Shown: in pieces, positions 1 to 8,433 of the stretch
How the letters are laid out: each line of letters starts with the position of its first letter
Position numbering within the stretch: position 1 is the stretch's first letter
Assembly (NCBI GenBank): GCA_022764045.1
Contig: JALERU010000091.1
Location: forward strand, 1-53,082
Reading direction: 5' to 3'
DNA from: Clostridiales bacterium
GTDB taxonomy: Bacteria; Bacillota; Clostridia; Oscillospirales; Oscillospiraceae
DNA: 53,082 bases
Made by a program: the position numbers and the translations under genes
The notes under the pieces: generated by a model
What the model was told of the DNA's origin: nothing
The model's input: the letters and a program-made list of their open reading frames with translations, nothing else
The model's database searches: none

Positions 1-2739
1 AACCTGACCTGGACATTGGAGAACGGCATTCTGACAATCTCTGGCTCGGGTGAAATGGATAATTGGGATGATTACACCAACACAAATGCGCCCTGGTATG
101 CTGATTACAATGACATTATAGGCGTTGTCATCGAAAATGGCGTAACAAGCATTGGTTCTTCTGCATTTATCGACCTTACAGATTGCAAATCTTTTTCTAT
201 TGGAGCAGATGTCCAAAGCATTGGAAAACGCGCATTTTCATCGCTTTCCTCAAACACGAAAATAAAATTCAACGGAAATGCTCCTTCAATTGATACCAGT
301 GCGTTTGCTGATGATTTAGATGGAATAGACATTTATTATAATTCTGAAAAAGGTGATTGGGAAAAAGTAATTGCTCAAGAGTACGAAAGCATTCCTTCCA
401 TCGCTTGGATTTATTCGGAAGACGCCACAGAGAATTTAGCTATCGAAAACACATTGCGATTTCCAAACGAAGCCACGTACTTTGGCGGTGAAGAAAACGG
501 GTACTACATCAGTAAAAATGACTATCAGACGTTGCTGTCAAATTTAAATTCTAAAGATAAAAAAGCAATAGAAAGCAAGAAGAATATAAACGGCGAAAAA
601 AACGTATATTTCTATAATGTAGACAGAGGAACCTCTTCGCATTTTACTTGGGGTGGCTCTTGCTACGGAATGTCTGTCCTTATCGCACTGGTAAATGGCG
701 GAATATTGTCTCTTTCGGATTTCAATACTTCCGCAGATACTCTTTTTGCCGTGGATAGCACAGCCGAGACTCAGTCTATCATCAATTTTTACCAAGGCCA
801 GCAGCTCCTCCCATTTGTAACCGGTATACAAGCCGAGTTTATGACACAACAGGAGCAACCTGCTCAGATAAAAAAGATGGAAGAATTAGTCACTGATGCG
901 CAGGCAAATGGCTCCGTAGCCCTTATTTCGTTTGCATATAAAGATGAGACCGGTCAGGCCACGAGAAGAGATCATACTATTCTTGGCTATGCCGTTGAGC
1001 GAGGAACCTTTAAGCTCCAAATCAACGATACACCCTATCTGTTTGACCGCCGAATCCTCACCTATGACCCGGCATATTCCGGAGACCATCAGCAGTATCA
1101 CAACGGAGCTATCTACTACAACGATACACAATGGGCAATGATAGGCCTCTATAATGTTGTCAGTTCTACCAATGGATTTAACCTTAATTCTGAGTCCGAT
1201 ACTGCTCAGTTAAAACTTGTAATTACAGACACGAACTATATCAACGCTGTAGATTACGTCACAGGGGAAACAAATTTTAATTCCGTTGCCAAGAACGCTT
1301 ATCTCTATACAGGAAATAGTGACTTCATTGTTGAGTCCATTTGGGGTGTTGATACTGTCAAAAATGGTTTATTTGACGGTGCTGCCACTATAGCCGACAA
1401 CGGCGCTGTTATTATTGGGATGGATGCTGATACAGGCAACTCTGGTACCATGCCGTTTACCGTCGCTTTCCCACATCTGGACAGCACCTATACGGTCACA
1501 ACGGCAAATGATACTGTTGATTTTGCTCTGGCATATGAGAATTACTATTTATCTGCAAATTCTGATCAGCCTGGTACCGTAACCTTTGAGCCCAATGGCA
1601 AAGTTATAATGACCACAGATCAGACGGGTACTGGATATTTAAGTATTACTGCCAACGATGGGTGTTCCTCTTTGCCATGGCACACTCTTGACATTGTAAG
1701 TAAGGATACTTCAAAGCTGGCGTTTGAATTGACGGACACTGGCATCTTGGTTGCCGGCGATACTTTAACCGACGTTACAATCTATGGGACAAATGACGAA
1801 GAAACAACTGAATTGACGTTTTCTACCAAAGCGCATAGTGTTTTGGTCGCTTCGGAAAACAACGAACTTGTTATTTCCGAGATTCCCGACAAAAACTCTT
1901 CCAGCAACAGCAACAACAGCACCTCGTCAGCTTTCAATCCTATCTCCATCTCCACTTCCTCCAATGGCACCGTGAGTGTAAATCCTAAAAGTGCCAAGGC
2001 TGGGAACACCGTCACAATCACTGTTGTCCCCGATGATGGTTACGGGCTGGACAAGCTGACCGTTACCGACAAGAACGGCAGTGACATCAAGCTGACTGAC
2101 CAGGGCAATGGTGTCTACACCTTCACCATGCCCGACTCCGAGGTATTCGTCACCGCTTCCTTTACTGAGTTGGAGCTTCCTACTCTCGTCCTGCCCTTCA
2201 CGGACGTAACAACCAGCGACTGGTTCTATGACGCGGTGGCCTATGCCTATGACAACAGTCTCATGACCGGCACCTCTGCCACCACTTTCTCCCCCAACGC
2301 CACCACCACCCGGGGGATGATCGTCACCATTCTCCACCGGCTGGAGGGTTCCCCCGCGGCGGAGGCCTCCGGGTTTGCTGACGTGGAGAGCGGCGCCTGG
2401 TATCAGGCAGCGGTAGACTGGGCCGCTGCCAACGGCATCGTCAGCGGCACCTCCCAGACCACCTTCGCCCCCACCGATCCCATCACCCGGGAGCAGATGG
2501 CGGCCATCCTGTACCGTTACGCCTCCTTCAAGGGGTATGACGTGACCGCCAAAGCCGATCTGGCAGGCTTCACCGACGCCGCCCAGATTAGCGCCTACGC
2601 CAAGGACGCTATGGCCTGGGCCAACAAGGCTGGCCTCATCGGCGGCGTCTCCGCCACCACCCTCCAGCCCCAGGGCAGCGCCACCCGGGCACAGGTTGCC
2701 ACCATTCTCATGCGCTTCTGCGAGAACGTGGCAAAGTAA
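1..2739 (+). CDS. SLH-domain surface protein with BspA-like repeat and cysteine-protease-like domain (5' end outside window)
   Basis: The frame is open from base 1, so the N-terminus and signal peptide lie upstream; 912 residues are visible. Residues 1-125 look like a BspA-type leucine-rich repeat (SIGSSAF, SIGKRAF). Residues 150-400 hold a possible papain/C39-like domain: GGSCYGMS with Cys221, RDHTILGY with His325 and TYDPAY with Asp356 are in the right order for a Cys-His-Asp triad. A Ser/Asn-rich linker is followed by an InlB-type repeat (about 653-725) and three SLH domains (about 731-912), which would bind secondary cell-wall polymer. The first 1.9 kb is AT-rich while the SLH part is GC-rich like its neighbours, suggesting an acquired passenger joined to a local anchor. 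The protease role is inferred only from motif order. Confidence 0.85.
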   Translation, partial: NLTWTLENGILTISGSGEMDNWDDYTNTNAPWYADYNDIIGVVIENGVTSIGSSAFIDLTDCKSFSIGADVQSIGKRAFSSLSSNTKIKFNGNAPSIDTSAFADDLDGIDIYYNSEKGDWEKVIAQEYESIPSIAWIYSEDATENLAIENTLRFPNEATYFGGEENGYYISKNDYQTLLSNLNSKDKKAIESKKNINGEKNVYFYNVDRGTSSHFTWGGSCYGMSVLIALVNGGILSLSDFNTSADTLFAVDSTAETQSIINFYQGQQLLPFVTGIQAEFMTQQEQPAQIKKMEELVTDAQANGSVALISFAYKDETGQATRRDHTILGYAVERGTFKLQINDTPYLFDRRILTYDPAYSGDHQQYHNGAIYYNDTQWAMIGLYNVVSSTNGFNLNSESDTAQLKLVITDTNYINAVDYVTGETNFNSVAKNAYLYTGNSDFIVESIWGVDTVKNGLFDGAATIADNGAVIIGMDADTGNSGTMPFTVAFPHLDSTYTVTTANDTVDFALAYENYYLSANSDQPGTVTFEPNGKVIMTTDQTGTGYLSITANDGCSSLPWHTLDIVSKDTSKLAFELTDTGILVAGDTLTDVTIYGTNDEETTELTFSTKAHSVLVASENNELVISEIPDKNSSSNSNNSTSSAFNPISISTSSNGTVSVNPKSAKAGNTVTITVVPDDGYGLDKLTVTDKNGSDIKLTDQGNGVYTFTMPDSEVFVTASFTELELPTLVLPFTDVTTSDWFYDAVAYAYDNSLMTGTSATTFSPNATTTRGMIVTILHRLEGSPAAEASGFADVESGAWYQAAVDWAAANGIVSGTSQTTFAPTDPITREQMAAILYRYASFKGYDVTAKADLAGFTDAAQISAYAKDAMAWANKAGLIGGVSATTLQPQGSATRAQVATILMRFCENVAK

Positions 2740-2791
2740 ACCATGTTCCACGCCAAAGGAGAGAGCTGCGGCTCTCTCCTTTGCTTTGCCC
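2475..2791 (+). repeat. SLH 3'-end repeat, copy A (inverted partner at 16927-17243)
   Basis: The third SLH domain plus terminator of this gene aligns without gaps to the reverse complement of 16927-17243. By eye there are about 23 mismatches in 317 bp. The last 60 bp (2732-2791), mostly non-coding, are identical, including the hairpin loop. The copies face each other across 14 kb. Confidence 0.9.
2755..2782 (+). terminator. Intrinsic terminator of the first SLH gene
   Basis: A 12-bp perfect stem (AAAGGAGAGAGC / GCTCTCTCCTTT) with a TGCG loop begins 15 bp after the stop codon. The following T-tract is short and interrupted (TTGCTTTG). The same hairpin lies behind the second SLH gene. Confidence 0.75.
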
Positions 2792-2817
2792 TGGGCTTCC
2801 AGGCTGTGGAAAGCAGG

Positions 2818-2851
2818 TTGACAAGCCCTGGAATCTATACTATTCTATAAT
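2818..2851 (+). promoter_or_regulatory. Candidate sigma-A promoter for the gtrB-like/gtrA-like pair
   Basis: A perfect TTGACA (2818-2823) is followed after 17 bp by TATTCT (2841-2846). A perfect TATAAT at 2846-2851 sits at a less usual 22-bp spacing. The site lies just after the terminator and 26 bp before the first possible start codon. Confidence 0.5.
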
Positions 2852-2876
2852 GTAAGAAACCATATAAACGGAGAAA

Positions 2877-3917
2877 ATGCTCCCCATTTTGCCCCCTTTC
2901 GGGGAGAAAACCAGGGAGAAAGAAAGGAATGGATGGCCTTTGGAGCGGAGAAAACAAATCGACCTTTCCCTGGTGGTCCCCTGCTTTAACGAGGGGGGCA
3001 ATGTGCGGCGGTTTCAGGAAGAGGTGCGGGAGGTCTTCGCCGGAAGCGGCCTGACCTATGAGCTGGTCTTTGTGGACGACGGCAGCCGGGACGACACCCT
3101 GGCCCAACTCCGCCAGCTCTTTCAGGAAGGGGCCTGCCCCATCCAGATCGTGCGCTTTTCCCGGAACTTTGGCAAAGAGGCCGCGATGCTGGCGGGGCTC
3201 CAGGCCGCCCGGGGGGAGCTCATCACCCTCATCGACGCGGACCTGCAGCAGCCCCCGGCCACCGTGCTGGACATGGTCCGGATTCTCCGGGAGGAGCCCC
3301 AGTACGACTGCGTGGCCGCCTATCAGGACCAGCGGAAGGAAGGAAAGCTCCAGGGGGGACTGAAGGACGCCTTTTACCGGCTCATCAACAAGTTTTCCGA
3401 CGTGGAGTTTGTTGCCAACGCCAGCGATTTCCGCACCATGCGCCGGCCGGTGGCCGAGGCCCTGGTGACCATGGGGGAGTACCACCGCTTTTCCAAGGGC
3501 CTGTTTTCCTGGGTGGGCTTTGCCACAAAGTTTATTCTCTATCAGGTCCGAGCCCGGGAGGCCGGGGAGACCAAGTGGTCCCTGCCGAAGCTCTTTCGCT
3601 ACGCCTGGGACGGCATCCTCAGCTTTAGCACGGCCCCCATTAAAATTGCCATCTATTTGGGCCTGACCTTTGCCCTGCTTGCCATGATTTACCTGGTGGT
3701 GGTGCTGGTGCAGAAGCTGGCCTTCTCCATCGCGGTGCCGGGCTACGCCACCATCGTGTGCCTCATCCTCCTGCTGGGGGGCTTGCAGCTCTTCTTTTTG
3801 GGGATTTTGGGGGAGTATATCGGGCGGATCTACATTCAGGTAAAGCAGCGGCCCGTGTATCTGGTGAAGGAGCACCTGACCTGGGAAGCCTCCCCGGACC
3901 AAGGAGGCACGGAATGA
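2877..3917 (+). CDS. Family 2 glycosyltransferase, GtrB/DPM1-like, membrane-anchored
   Basis: This enzyme likely transfers a sugar from a nucleotide donor to polyprenyl phosphate on the inner membrane face. The GT-A fold is marked by LVVPCFNEGG, the donor motif VDDGSRDDT and LIDADLQQPP, the metal-binding DXD equivalent. Two membrane helices near residues 255-320 match the GtrB family, and the length (about 325-346 aa) is usual. The start is uncertain: ATG 2877 has a GGAG only three bases away, whereas TTG 2940 has a purine-rich stretch at better spacing and would start right before the conserved domain. The stop overlaps the next start (ATGA), so this gene and the GtrA-like gene are translationally coupled. 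The sugar and the final acceptor cannot be read from the sequence. Confidence 0.9.
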   Translation: MLPILPPFGEKTREKERNGWPLERRKQIDLSLVVPCFNEGGNVRRFQEEVREVFAGSGLTYELVFVDDGSRDDTLAQLRQLFQEGACPIQIVRFSRNFGKEAAMLAGLQAARGELITLIDADLQQPPATVLDMVRILREEPQYDCVAAYQDQRKEGKLQGGLKDAFYRLINKFSDVEFVANASDFRTMRRPVAEALVTMGEYHRFSKGLFSWVGFATKFILYQVRAREAGETKWSLPKLFRYAWDGILSFSTAPIKIAIYLGLTFALLAMIYLVVVLVQKLAFSIAVPGYATIVCLILLLGGLQLFFLGILGEYIGRIYIQVKQRPVYLVKEHLTWEASPDQGGTE

Positions 3918-4342
3918 AGGGCCTTTGGAACAAGCTGTGGAACAGCTCTCTGATCCGCTTCGGCCTGGTGGGGATTCTCAACACCGTGGTGGGCACCACC
4001 ATCATGTTTGTGCTGTATAATAAGCTCCACTGCACCTATTGGCAGTCCTCCTTTGCTAACTACTTTTTCGGCAGTATTTTGAGCTTTTTCCTGAATAAGT
4101 ATTTCACCTTCCGCAGCAAGCAGCGCTCCTGGCGGGAGGTGGTTCGGTTTGTCATCAACATCGCCGTGTGCTACCTGCTGGCTTACGGCATCTCCGAGCC
4201 CTTGATGCTCTGGCTGCTGGCCGACCGGTCCAAGCAGTTCCGGGAAAACGTGGCCATGCTGGGGGGCATGGTGCTCTTTGTGGCGCTGAACTATTTGGGC
4301 CAGCGTTTTTTTACCTTTCGCAAGGACGCCGGGCAGGCATAA
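3914..4342 (+). CDS. GtrA-like family membrane protein
   Basis: A 142-aa protein with four predicted membrane segments (around FGLVGILNTVVGTTIMFVL, the ANYFFGSILSFFLNKYFTF region, VINIAVCYLLAYGI and VAMLGGMVLFVALNY). The N-x-x-x-F-x-F pattern in NKYFTFR and GQRFFTFR is typical of GtrA-like proteins, which are thought to flip polyprenyl-phosphate sugars across the membrane. The ATG overlaps the stop of the glycosyltransferase, and pairing with a GtrB-like enzyme is classical. The upstream in-frame extension was dropped because it lies inside the glycosyltransferase. The pair probably decorates a wall polymer or exopolysaccharide. Confidence 0.88.
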   Translation: MKGLWNKLWNSSLIRFGLVGILNTVVGTTIMFVLYNKLHCTYWQSSFANYFFGSILSFFLNKYFTFRSKQRSWREVVRFVINIAVCYLLAYGISEPLMLWLLADRSKQFRENVAMLGGMVLFVALNYLGQRFFTFRKDAGQA

Positions 4343-4361
4343 CAAACCATAAGAACAAAAC

Positions 4362-4407
4362 ACAGGGCCGCCGGGGAGGGAACCCTTCCCCTGGGGCCCT
4401 GTTTCAC
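4362..4407 (+). terminator. Hairpin between gtrA-like gene and recQ
   Basis: ACAGGGCC (4362-4369) pairs with GGCCCTGT (4395-4402), with an inner GGGGAGGG/CTTCCCC stem, followed by a short T run. The recQ ribosome site begins at once, so it may end the upstream transcript or lower read-through into recQ. Confidence 0.6.
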
Positions 4408-4424
4408 CCGGAGGGAGAAAAGCC

Positions 4425-6257
4425 ATGGCAAAGCACACGGTGCTCAAGCAATATTTCGGACACACGGACTTCCGCCCCGGCCAGGAGGAACTCATCGACG
4501 GCATCCTGGCCGGGCGGGACGCCCTGGGGATCATGCCCACCGGCGGGGGGAAATCTCTGTGTTATCAGATCCCGGCCCTGCTGCTGCCGGGGCTCACCCT
4601 GGTGATCTCCCCCCTCATCTCCCTGATGAAGGACCAGGTGACGGCCCTGAACGGGGTGGGTATCCCGGCGGCTTTCCTGAACAGCTCCCTGGACAGTGAC
4701 GGCTTTCGGCAGGTCTGCCGGGAAATCCGCCAGGGGATGCACAAGCTCATCTATGTGGCCCCCGAGCGGCTGGGAAATGAGGGCTTTCTGGCCCTGATGC
4801 AGGAGCAGAATGTCGCCCTGGTGGCGGTGGACGAGGCCCACTGCATCTCCCAGTGGGGCCAGGATTTCCGGCCCAGCTATTTGAAAATCACAGCGTTTGT
4901 GGACCAACTGCCCCGGCGGCCGGTGCTGTCGGCCTTTACCGCCACGGCCACGGCGGAGGTCCAGGAGGATATCCTCCAGCGGCTGGCCCTCCGGGACCCG
5001 GTGAAGGTGGTGACGGGCTTTGACCGGCCCAACCTCTTTTTCGACGTCCGCCACCCGAAGAAAAAGGACGACCTCCTTCTGGCTTTGGTGGAGGAGCGGC
5101 GGGAGAAGAGCGGCATCGTCTACTGCGCCACCCGGGCGGGGGTGGAAAAGGTCTGTGATTTGCTCAACCGCCGGGGCATTTTGGCCACCCGCTACCACGC
5201 GGGCCTGGCGGAGGAGGAGCGGCGGCAGAACCAGGACGACTTCCAGTTTGACCGCAAAGCCGTCATGGTGGCCACCAACGCCTTTGGCATGGGGATCGAC
5301 AAGTCCAATGTGGGGTTTGTCATCCACTACAACATGCCCAAGAGCCTGGAGGCCTACTACCAGGAGGCCGGCCGTGCGGGCCGGGACGGAGAGGCGGCGG
5401 ACTGCATCCTCCTCTACGGCCCGGGGGACGTGTCCACGGCGAAGTTTTTCATCCAGCAGGCGGGGGAGGAGAACGAGGCCCTCAGCCCCCTGGAGGTGGC
5501 CCAGATCCAGGCGCGGGATTACCGCCGCCTGGAGGCCATGGTGGACTACTGTAAGAGCACCGCCTGTCTGCGGGGCCATATTTTAGACTATTTCGGCCAG
5601 GCCCATGGGCCCACCTGCGGCAACTGCGGCCCCTGCCGGGGGCAGTTTGTCCGGCAGGATATCACCCGCCAGGCCCAGATGATCCTCTCCTGCGTCAAGC
5701 GGGTCCGGGATCGGCTGGGGTATTTTGTGGGGGCGGGGCTTATCAGCAAGGTCCTGCGGGGGAGCCGGGACCGGCGGCTGATGCAGTTGGGGCTGGATAC
5801 CCTGTCCACCTATGGACTGCTCAAGGGGACGACGGCGGGAGAGCTGGGGCACTACTTCGCGGCCCTGGAGGCCGAAGGGTATCTCTTTACTGAGCTGGAG
5901 CACAGCACTCTGCGGCTGACCCCCAAGGCGGGGGAGGTCCTTTTCCGGGGCGCGCAAGTGACCATGACCCGGCGGGCAGAGCCCGAGGCGGCCATCTCGG
6001 CTCCCGCAGCCGCCCAGCCGGTGGAGGACAGCCTGATGGCGGCCCTGAAGGCCACCCGCTGGAAGCTGGCCCAGGGGGAGGGCGTCCCCCTGTACGTCAT
6101 CTTCTCCAACGCCACCCTGGCCGACATGGCACGGCGGCGGCCCCGGACCATGGAGGACTTTTTAGAGGTCTCCGGGGTGGGCCAGGTGAAAGCCGAGAAG
6201 TACGGCAGGGCCTTTTTGCAGACCCTGGCAGATCATCGCGCAGGAGAGGAGGAATGA
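4425..6257 (+). CDS. recQ: ATP-dependent DNA helicase RecQ
   Basis: This is a 3'-5' DNA helicase for recombination and stalled-fork repair. The 610-aa length matches bacterial RecQ. Visible in order: motif 0 (FRPGQEELIDGILAGRD), Walker A MPTGGGKS with Lys43, DEAH box with Asp136, the aromatic-rich loop ISQWGQDFRPSY, motif VI GRAGRDG, the four zinc-binding cysteines (CKSTACLRGH plus CGNCGPC), a winged-helix region, and a C-terminal HRDC domain (about residues 530-605). The start has a strong GGAGGGAG site. The following acetyltransferase starts 3 bp after the stop, so the two are likely co-transcribed. Confidence 0.97.
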   Translation: MAKHTVLKQYFGHTDFRPGQEELIDGILAGRDALGIMPTGGGKSLCYQIPALLLPGLTLVISPLISLMKDQVTALNGVGIPAAFLNSSLDSDGFRQVCREIRQGMHKLIYVAPERLGNEGFLALMQEQNVALVAVDEAHCISQWGQDFRPSYLKITAFVDQLPRRPVLSAFTATATAEVQEDILQRLALRDPVKVVTGFDRPNLFFDVRHPKKKDDLLLALVEERREKSGIVYCATRAGVEKVCDLLNRRGILATRYHAGLAEEERRQNQDDFQFDRKAVMVATNAFGMGIDKSNVGFVIHYNMPKSLEAYYQEAGRAGRDGEAADCILLYGPGDVSTAKFFIQQAGEENEALSPLEVAQIQARDYRRLEAMVDYCKSTACLRGHILDYFGQAHGPTCGNCGPCRGQFVRQDITRQAQMILSCVKRVRDRLGYFVGAGLISKVLRGSRDRRLMQLGLDTLSTYGLLKGTTAGELGHYFAALEAEGYLFTELEHSTLRLTPKAGEVLFRGAQVTMTRRAEPEAAISAPAAAQPVEDSLMAALKATRWKLAQGEGVPLYVIFSNATLADMARRRPRTMEDFLEVSGVGQVKAEKYGRAFLQTLADHRAGEEE

Positions 6258-6260
6258 GCC

Positions 6261-6767
6261 GTGGAACTGGCCCTGCGCCCCTGGCGGCTGTCAGACGCCA
6301 AGGCCCTGGCAGAGCTGCTCAATGATCCGGCGGTCCATACAAACCTCCGGGACGGCCTGCCCAGTCCCTATGCCGAGGAGGACGGGAGAAATTTCATCAC
6401 CGACATGCTGGCGGCGGACCCGGACAAGGTCTTCGCCTTTGCCATCACCCAAGACGATAGCCTGGTGGGGAGCATTGGCGTTTTCCGCCAGGAAAACATC
6501 CACCGCCGCACCGCCGAGATGGGCTGCTACCTGGGCCGGAAGCACTGGAACCGGGGCATCGGCACCTGGGCGGTCCGGGAGACCAGCCGGCGGATCTTTG
6601 CACAAACGGATCTCCTGCGCATCTTTGCCGAGACCTTCGCCCGCAACCATGGCTCCTGCCGGGCGCTGGAGAAAGCGGGCTTCCAGTGTGAGGGTGTAAT
6701 GCGAAAACACGCAGTGAAGAACGGCGAGGTGCTGGATGTAAAGCTGTATGCTTTGCTGAGAGAATAA
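6261..6767 (+). CDS. GNAT N-acetyltransferase, RimJ/RimL type
   Basis: A 168-aa protein with the Acetyltransf_3 layout: RPWRLSDAKALAELLND at the N-terminus, an acetyl-CoA binding region around LGRKHWNRGIGTWAVRE, and RNHGSCRALEKAGFQCEGVMRK near the end, as in ribosomal-protein or antibiotic acetyltransferases. The start is GTG at 6261, with GAGGAGG located inside the end of recQ. The substrate cannot be told from sequence; RimJ/L-like proteins modify protein N-termini, amino sugars or small amines. Confidence 0.88.
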   Translation: MELALRPWRLSDAKALAELLNDPAVHTNLRDGLPSPYAEEDGRNFITDMLAADPDKVFAFAITQDDSLVGSIGVFRQENIHRRTAEMGCYLGRKHWNRGIGTWAVRETSRRIFAQTDLLRIFAETFARNHGSCRALEKAGFQCEGVMRKHAVKNGEVLDVKLYALLRE

Positions 6768-6770
6768 AAA

Positions 6771-6826
6771 AGCTGATCAAAAAGCCCGACTGTCGCTTAA
6801 CGCGCAGTCGGGCTTTTTGATCAGCT
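6771..6826 (+). terminator. Strong hairpin after the recQ-GNAT pair
   Basis: A perfect 22-bp inverted repeat (arms 6771-6792 and 6805-6826, 12-base loop) begins 3 bp after the stop codon. The arms contain AAAAA/TTTTT, so the stem base can act as terminator in both directions, serving also the XRE gene that ends at 6912 on the other strand. Confidence 0.85.
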
Positions 6827-6911
6827 GAAATGACTTGTTTCGACAACCGGTCTTGTCTACGCTGCTCCAAATTTGCAGCGTACGCATGCTGCCAGCCAGG
6901 ATACAAAAGGG

Positions 6912-7124
6912 TTAGAGGTTCCCATCAGGTTTATCTGTTCTGCCGAATAAATAATCCAGGGAGACGTGAAAGTAGTCTGCAATCATGAGCAAAGTCTCAT
7001 ATCCGGCTTCCCGCTCCATGTTTTCGTAGCGGCTGATGCTGTTCTGGCTCAAATTCAAATCCATTGCAAGCCTTACCTGGGACAGGTGCTTGGCTTCGCG
7101 CAGTTCTTTTAATCGAAAGATCAT
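6912..7124 (-). CDS. Small XRE-family (HTH_3) transcriptional regulator
   Basis: A 70-aa protein that is almost only a Cro/C1-type helix-turn-helix: LREAKHLSQVRLAMDLNLSQNSISRYENMEREAGYETLL, ending YFHVSLDYLFGRTD. The ATG at 7124 is preferred over the upstream TTG because an AGGGGGGA site lies just before it. It diverges from the membrane-protein pair at 7224-8375, and the gap holds two operator-like dyads, so it is probably the repressor of that pair and of itself. The gene and neighbours are AT-richer than the surrounding genome, suggesting a transferred locus. Confidence 0.88.
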   Translation of the reverse strand: MIFRLKELREAKHLSQVRLAMDLNLSQNSISRYENMEREAGYETLLMIADYFHVSLDYLFGRTDKPDGNL

Positions 7125-7135
7125 GATTTCCCCCC

Positions 7136-7164
7136 TTGACAAGAAAATACCAAAATGGTATATT
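7136..7164 (+). promoter_or_regulatory. Promoter of the membrane-protein/FYDGKG-repeat operon
   Basis: TTGACA (7136-7141), a 17-bp spacer and TATATT (7159-7164) form a near-consensus sigma-A promoter. An operator-like dyad overlaps the spacer and -10 element. Confidence 0.75.
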
Positions 7165-7185
7165 AGGAATATCCCAATTTGGTAT
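7147..7185. promoter_or_regulatory. Two operator-like dyads in the XRE intergenic region
   Basis: ATACCAAAATGGTAT (7147-7161) is a perfect palindrome around its centre. ATCCCAATTTGGTAT (7171-7185) is an imperfect copy 24 bp downstream, centre to centre. One covers the promoter -10 region and the other the expected transcription start, the usual arrangement for a dimeric XRE repressor. Confidence 0.7.
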
Positions 7186-7223
7186 ATGCGATGCGAAAAA
7201 CTTGTTGGAGGAGGAATTTGAGA

Positions 7224-7601
7224 ATGATTAAGAAACTATTTGGAGAGACAGAGGAAGAACAATTCAGATATTTGAAACCAAGGTTGATTGCACTGGGTGT
7301 AGGAGGCGTTGCTTTGCTCATAAGCCTTTTGCTGGAATTAATGGGAGTCGGGCTTTACGAAATATTTTATATTTTGGGTGCCGCAGTTTGTGTCATTACG
7401 CTGCTTATGTTTGGCTGGGCTATCATGAGAGGATTATTTGGCATTGCAACACTAGGGGTTTTGTTTTCCCGCAATGTAGTCGTTGGCGTGATCATATTTG
7501 TACTGTATATCCTGCTTGGATATATCGGTGGACTTGTTGTGGCGGTCATCGGGCTGTGCAGATTCCTGGTAATACTAAAGCAATTAAAGCAAAGGAAATA
7601 A
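7224..7601 (+). CDS. Small polytopic membrane protein of unknown function
   Basis: A 125-aa protein with an acidic N-terminal tail (MIKKLFGETEEEQFRYLKP) and three to four hydrophobic segments: LIALGVGGVALLISLLLEL, FYILGAAVCVITLLMFGWAI, and a long stretch ending GGLVVAVIGLCRFLVIL. The C-terminus is lysine-rich. ATG 7224 has GGAGGAGGAA at good spacing; upstream in-frame codons were rejected because they overlap the operator. It is first in a two-gene unit with the repeat protein 6 bp downstream. No family was recognised. Confidence 0.75.
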   Translation: MIKKLFGETEEEQFRYLKPRLIALGVGGVALLISLLLELMGVGLYEIFYILGAAVCVITLLMFGWAIMRGLFGIATLGVLFSRNVVVGVIIFVLYILLGYIGGLVVAVIGLCRFLVILKQLKQRK

Positions 7602-7607
7602 TCGGCT

Positions 7608-8375
7608 ATGGGATTCTATGACGCAAAAGGACACTGGCGCAGCGATGGAGAGGGCTTTTACGATGGAAAAGGAAACTGGGTCAATCCAGGCGACGCTTTT
7701 TATGATGGCAGAGGCCAACTGAGAACTCCGGGAGAAGGGTTTTATGACGGGAAAGGAAATTGGGTCAGCCCAGGAAGCTCCTTTTATGATGGCAAGGGTT
7801 GTCTTCAGACCTCGGGGCCTGTTGCCGGCGTGGTAGTGGAGGGAGGAACCGGGATCGTTGGTGTAGCTGGATTCCTGTTGGCGATTCCAATTGTAATGCT
7901 GTGGTTGATGACCATGTTCCTAGTGAGTTGGATGGCATCTCATCTATACCTGATTTTTATAGGGTATCTCTTTCTCAATACTGTCATTTGTATTGCAATC
8001 ACAAAGCGTAAAAGACACCGTGGGGTAGGAGCCGCTCTCAGTTTTGCCGGAAACTATGTTTGTATGCTCTCCTTTGTATACATAGTGTTGGTATATGCGG
8101 TTCCATATGTGATAATCAACGACGGAAGTTTTGGGAGCTCTTTTGAATTTACGTTGACCTTGGCAATAGGCGTTGGGGGAATCGCTATCGTGCAATTTTT
8201 CAATTATTATCATGAGAGGGTGGTGTTGGAATTTATACTTGGCATCCTGTTTTTTGTGGTGATCATTGCCTTTCTAAGGTATGGAAAAGATGTCGATACG
8301 GTAGAAAGCCTTGCCAGAATATATGGCGTAGAAGCGTCTAAATTGTTTACCGCTTTATTTGGGTTCGTATGTTAG
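7608..8375 (+). CDS. Membrane protein with five N-terminal FYDGKG-type repeats
   Basis: The first 70 of 255 residues are five tandem copies of a roughly 14-residue unit of the form GxxFYDGKGxWxxPG (FYDAKGHWRSDG, FYDGKGNWVNPG, FYDGRGQLRTPG, FYDGKGNWVSPG, FYDGKGCLQTSG). Five or six membrane helices follow (from about residue 83 to the C-terminus). There is no signal peptide, so the repeats probably sit on the cytoplasmic side, although topology is not certain. Tyr/Trp/Gly/Asp-rich repeats of this kind could bind a partner, a carbohydrate or a metal; none can be shown. It is co-transcribed with the small membrane protein under an XRE regulator. Confidence 0.8.
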   Translation: MGFYDAKGHWRSDGEGFYDGKGNWVNPGDAFYDGRGQLRTPGEGFYDGKGNWVSPGSSFYDGKGCLQTSGPVAGVVVEGGTGIVGVAGFLLAIPIVMLWLMTMFLVSWMASHLYLIFIGYLFLNTVICIAITKRKRHRGVGAALSFAGNYVCMLSFVYIVLVYAVPYVIINDGSFGSSFEFTLTLAIGVGGIAIVQFFNYYHERVVLEFILGILFFVVIIAFLRYGKDVDTVESLARIYGVEASKLFTALFGFVC

Positions 8376-8433
8376 GGGGAAGAATTCTATTCCTGCTTTC
8401 ACAAGGGACATTCCACTGTGTGACAACGCGAAA

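Noticed and set aside
2835..3902. Long minus-strand open frame opposite the family 2 glycosyltransferase, rich in Gly, His, Gln and Pro
   Set aside because: It is the usual antisense shadow in GC-rich DNA: no family motif, no ribosome site, and the plus-strand frame is a clear enzyme. Many similar shadows (for example 10301-11494, 12194-13654, 48665-50581) were left out for the same reason.
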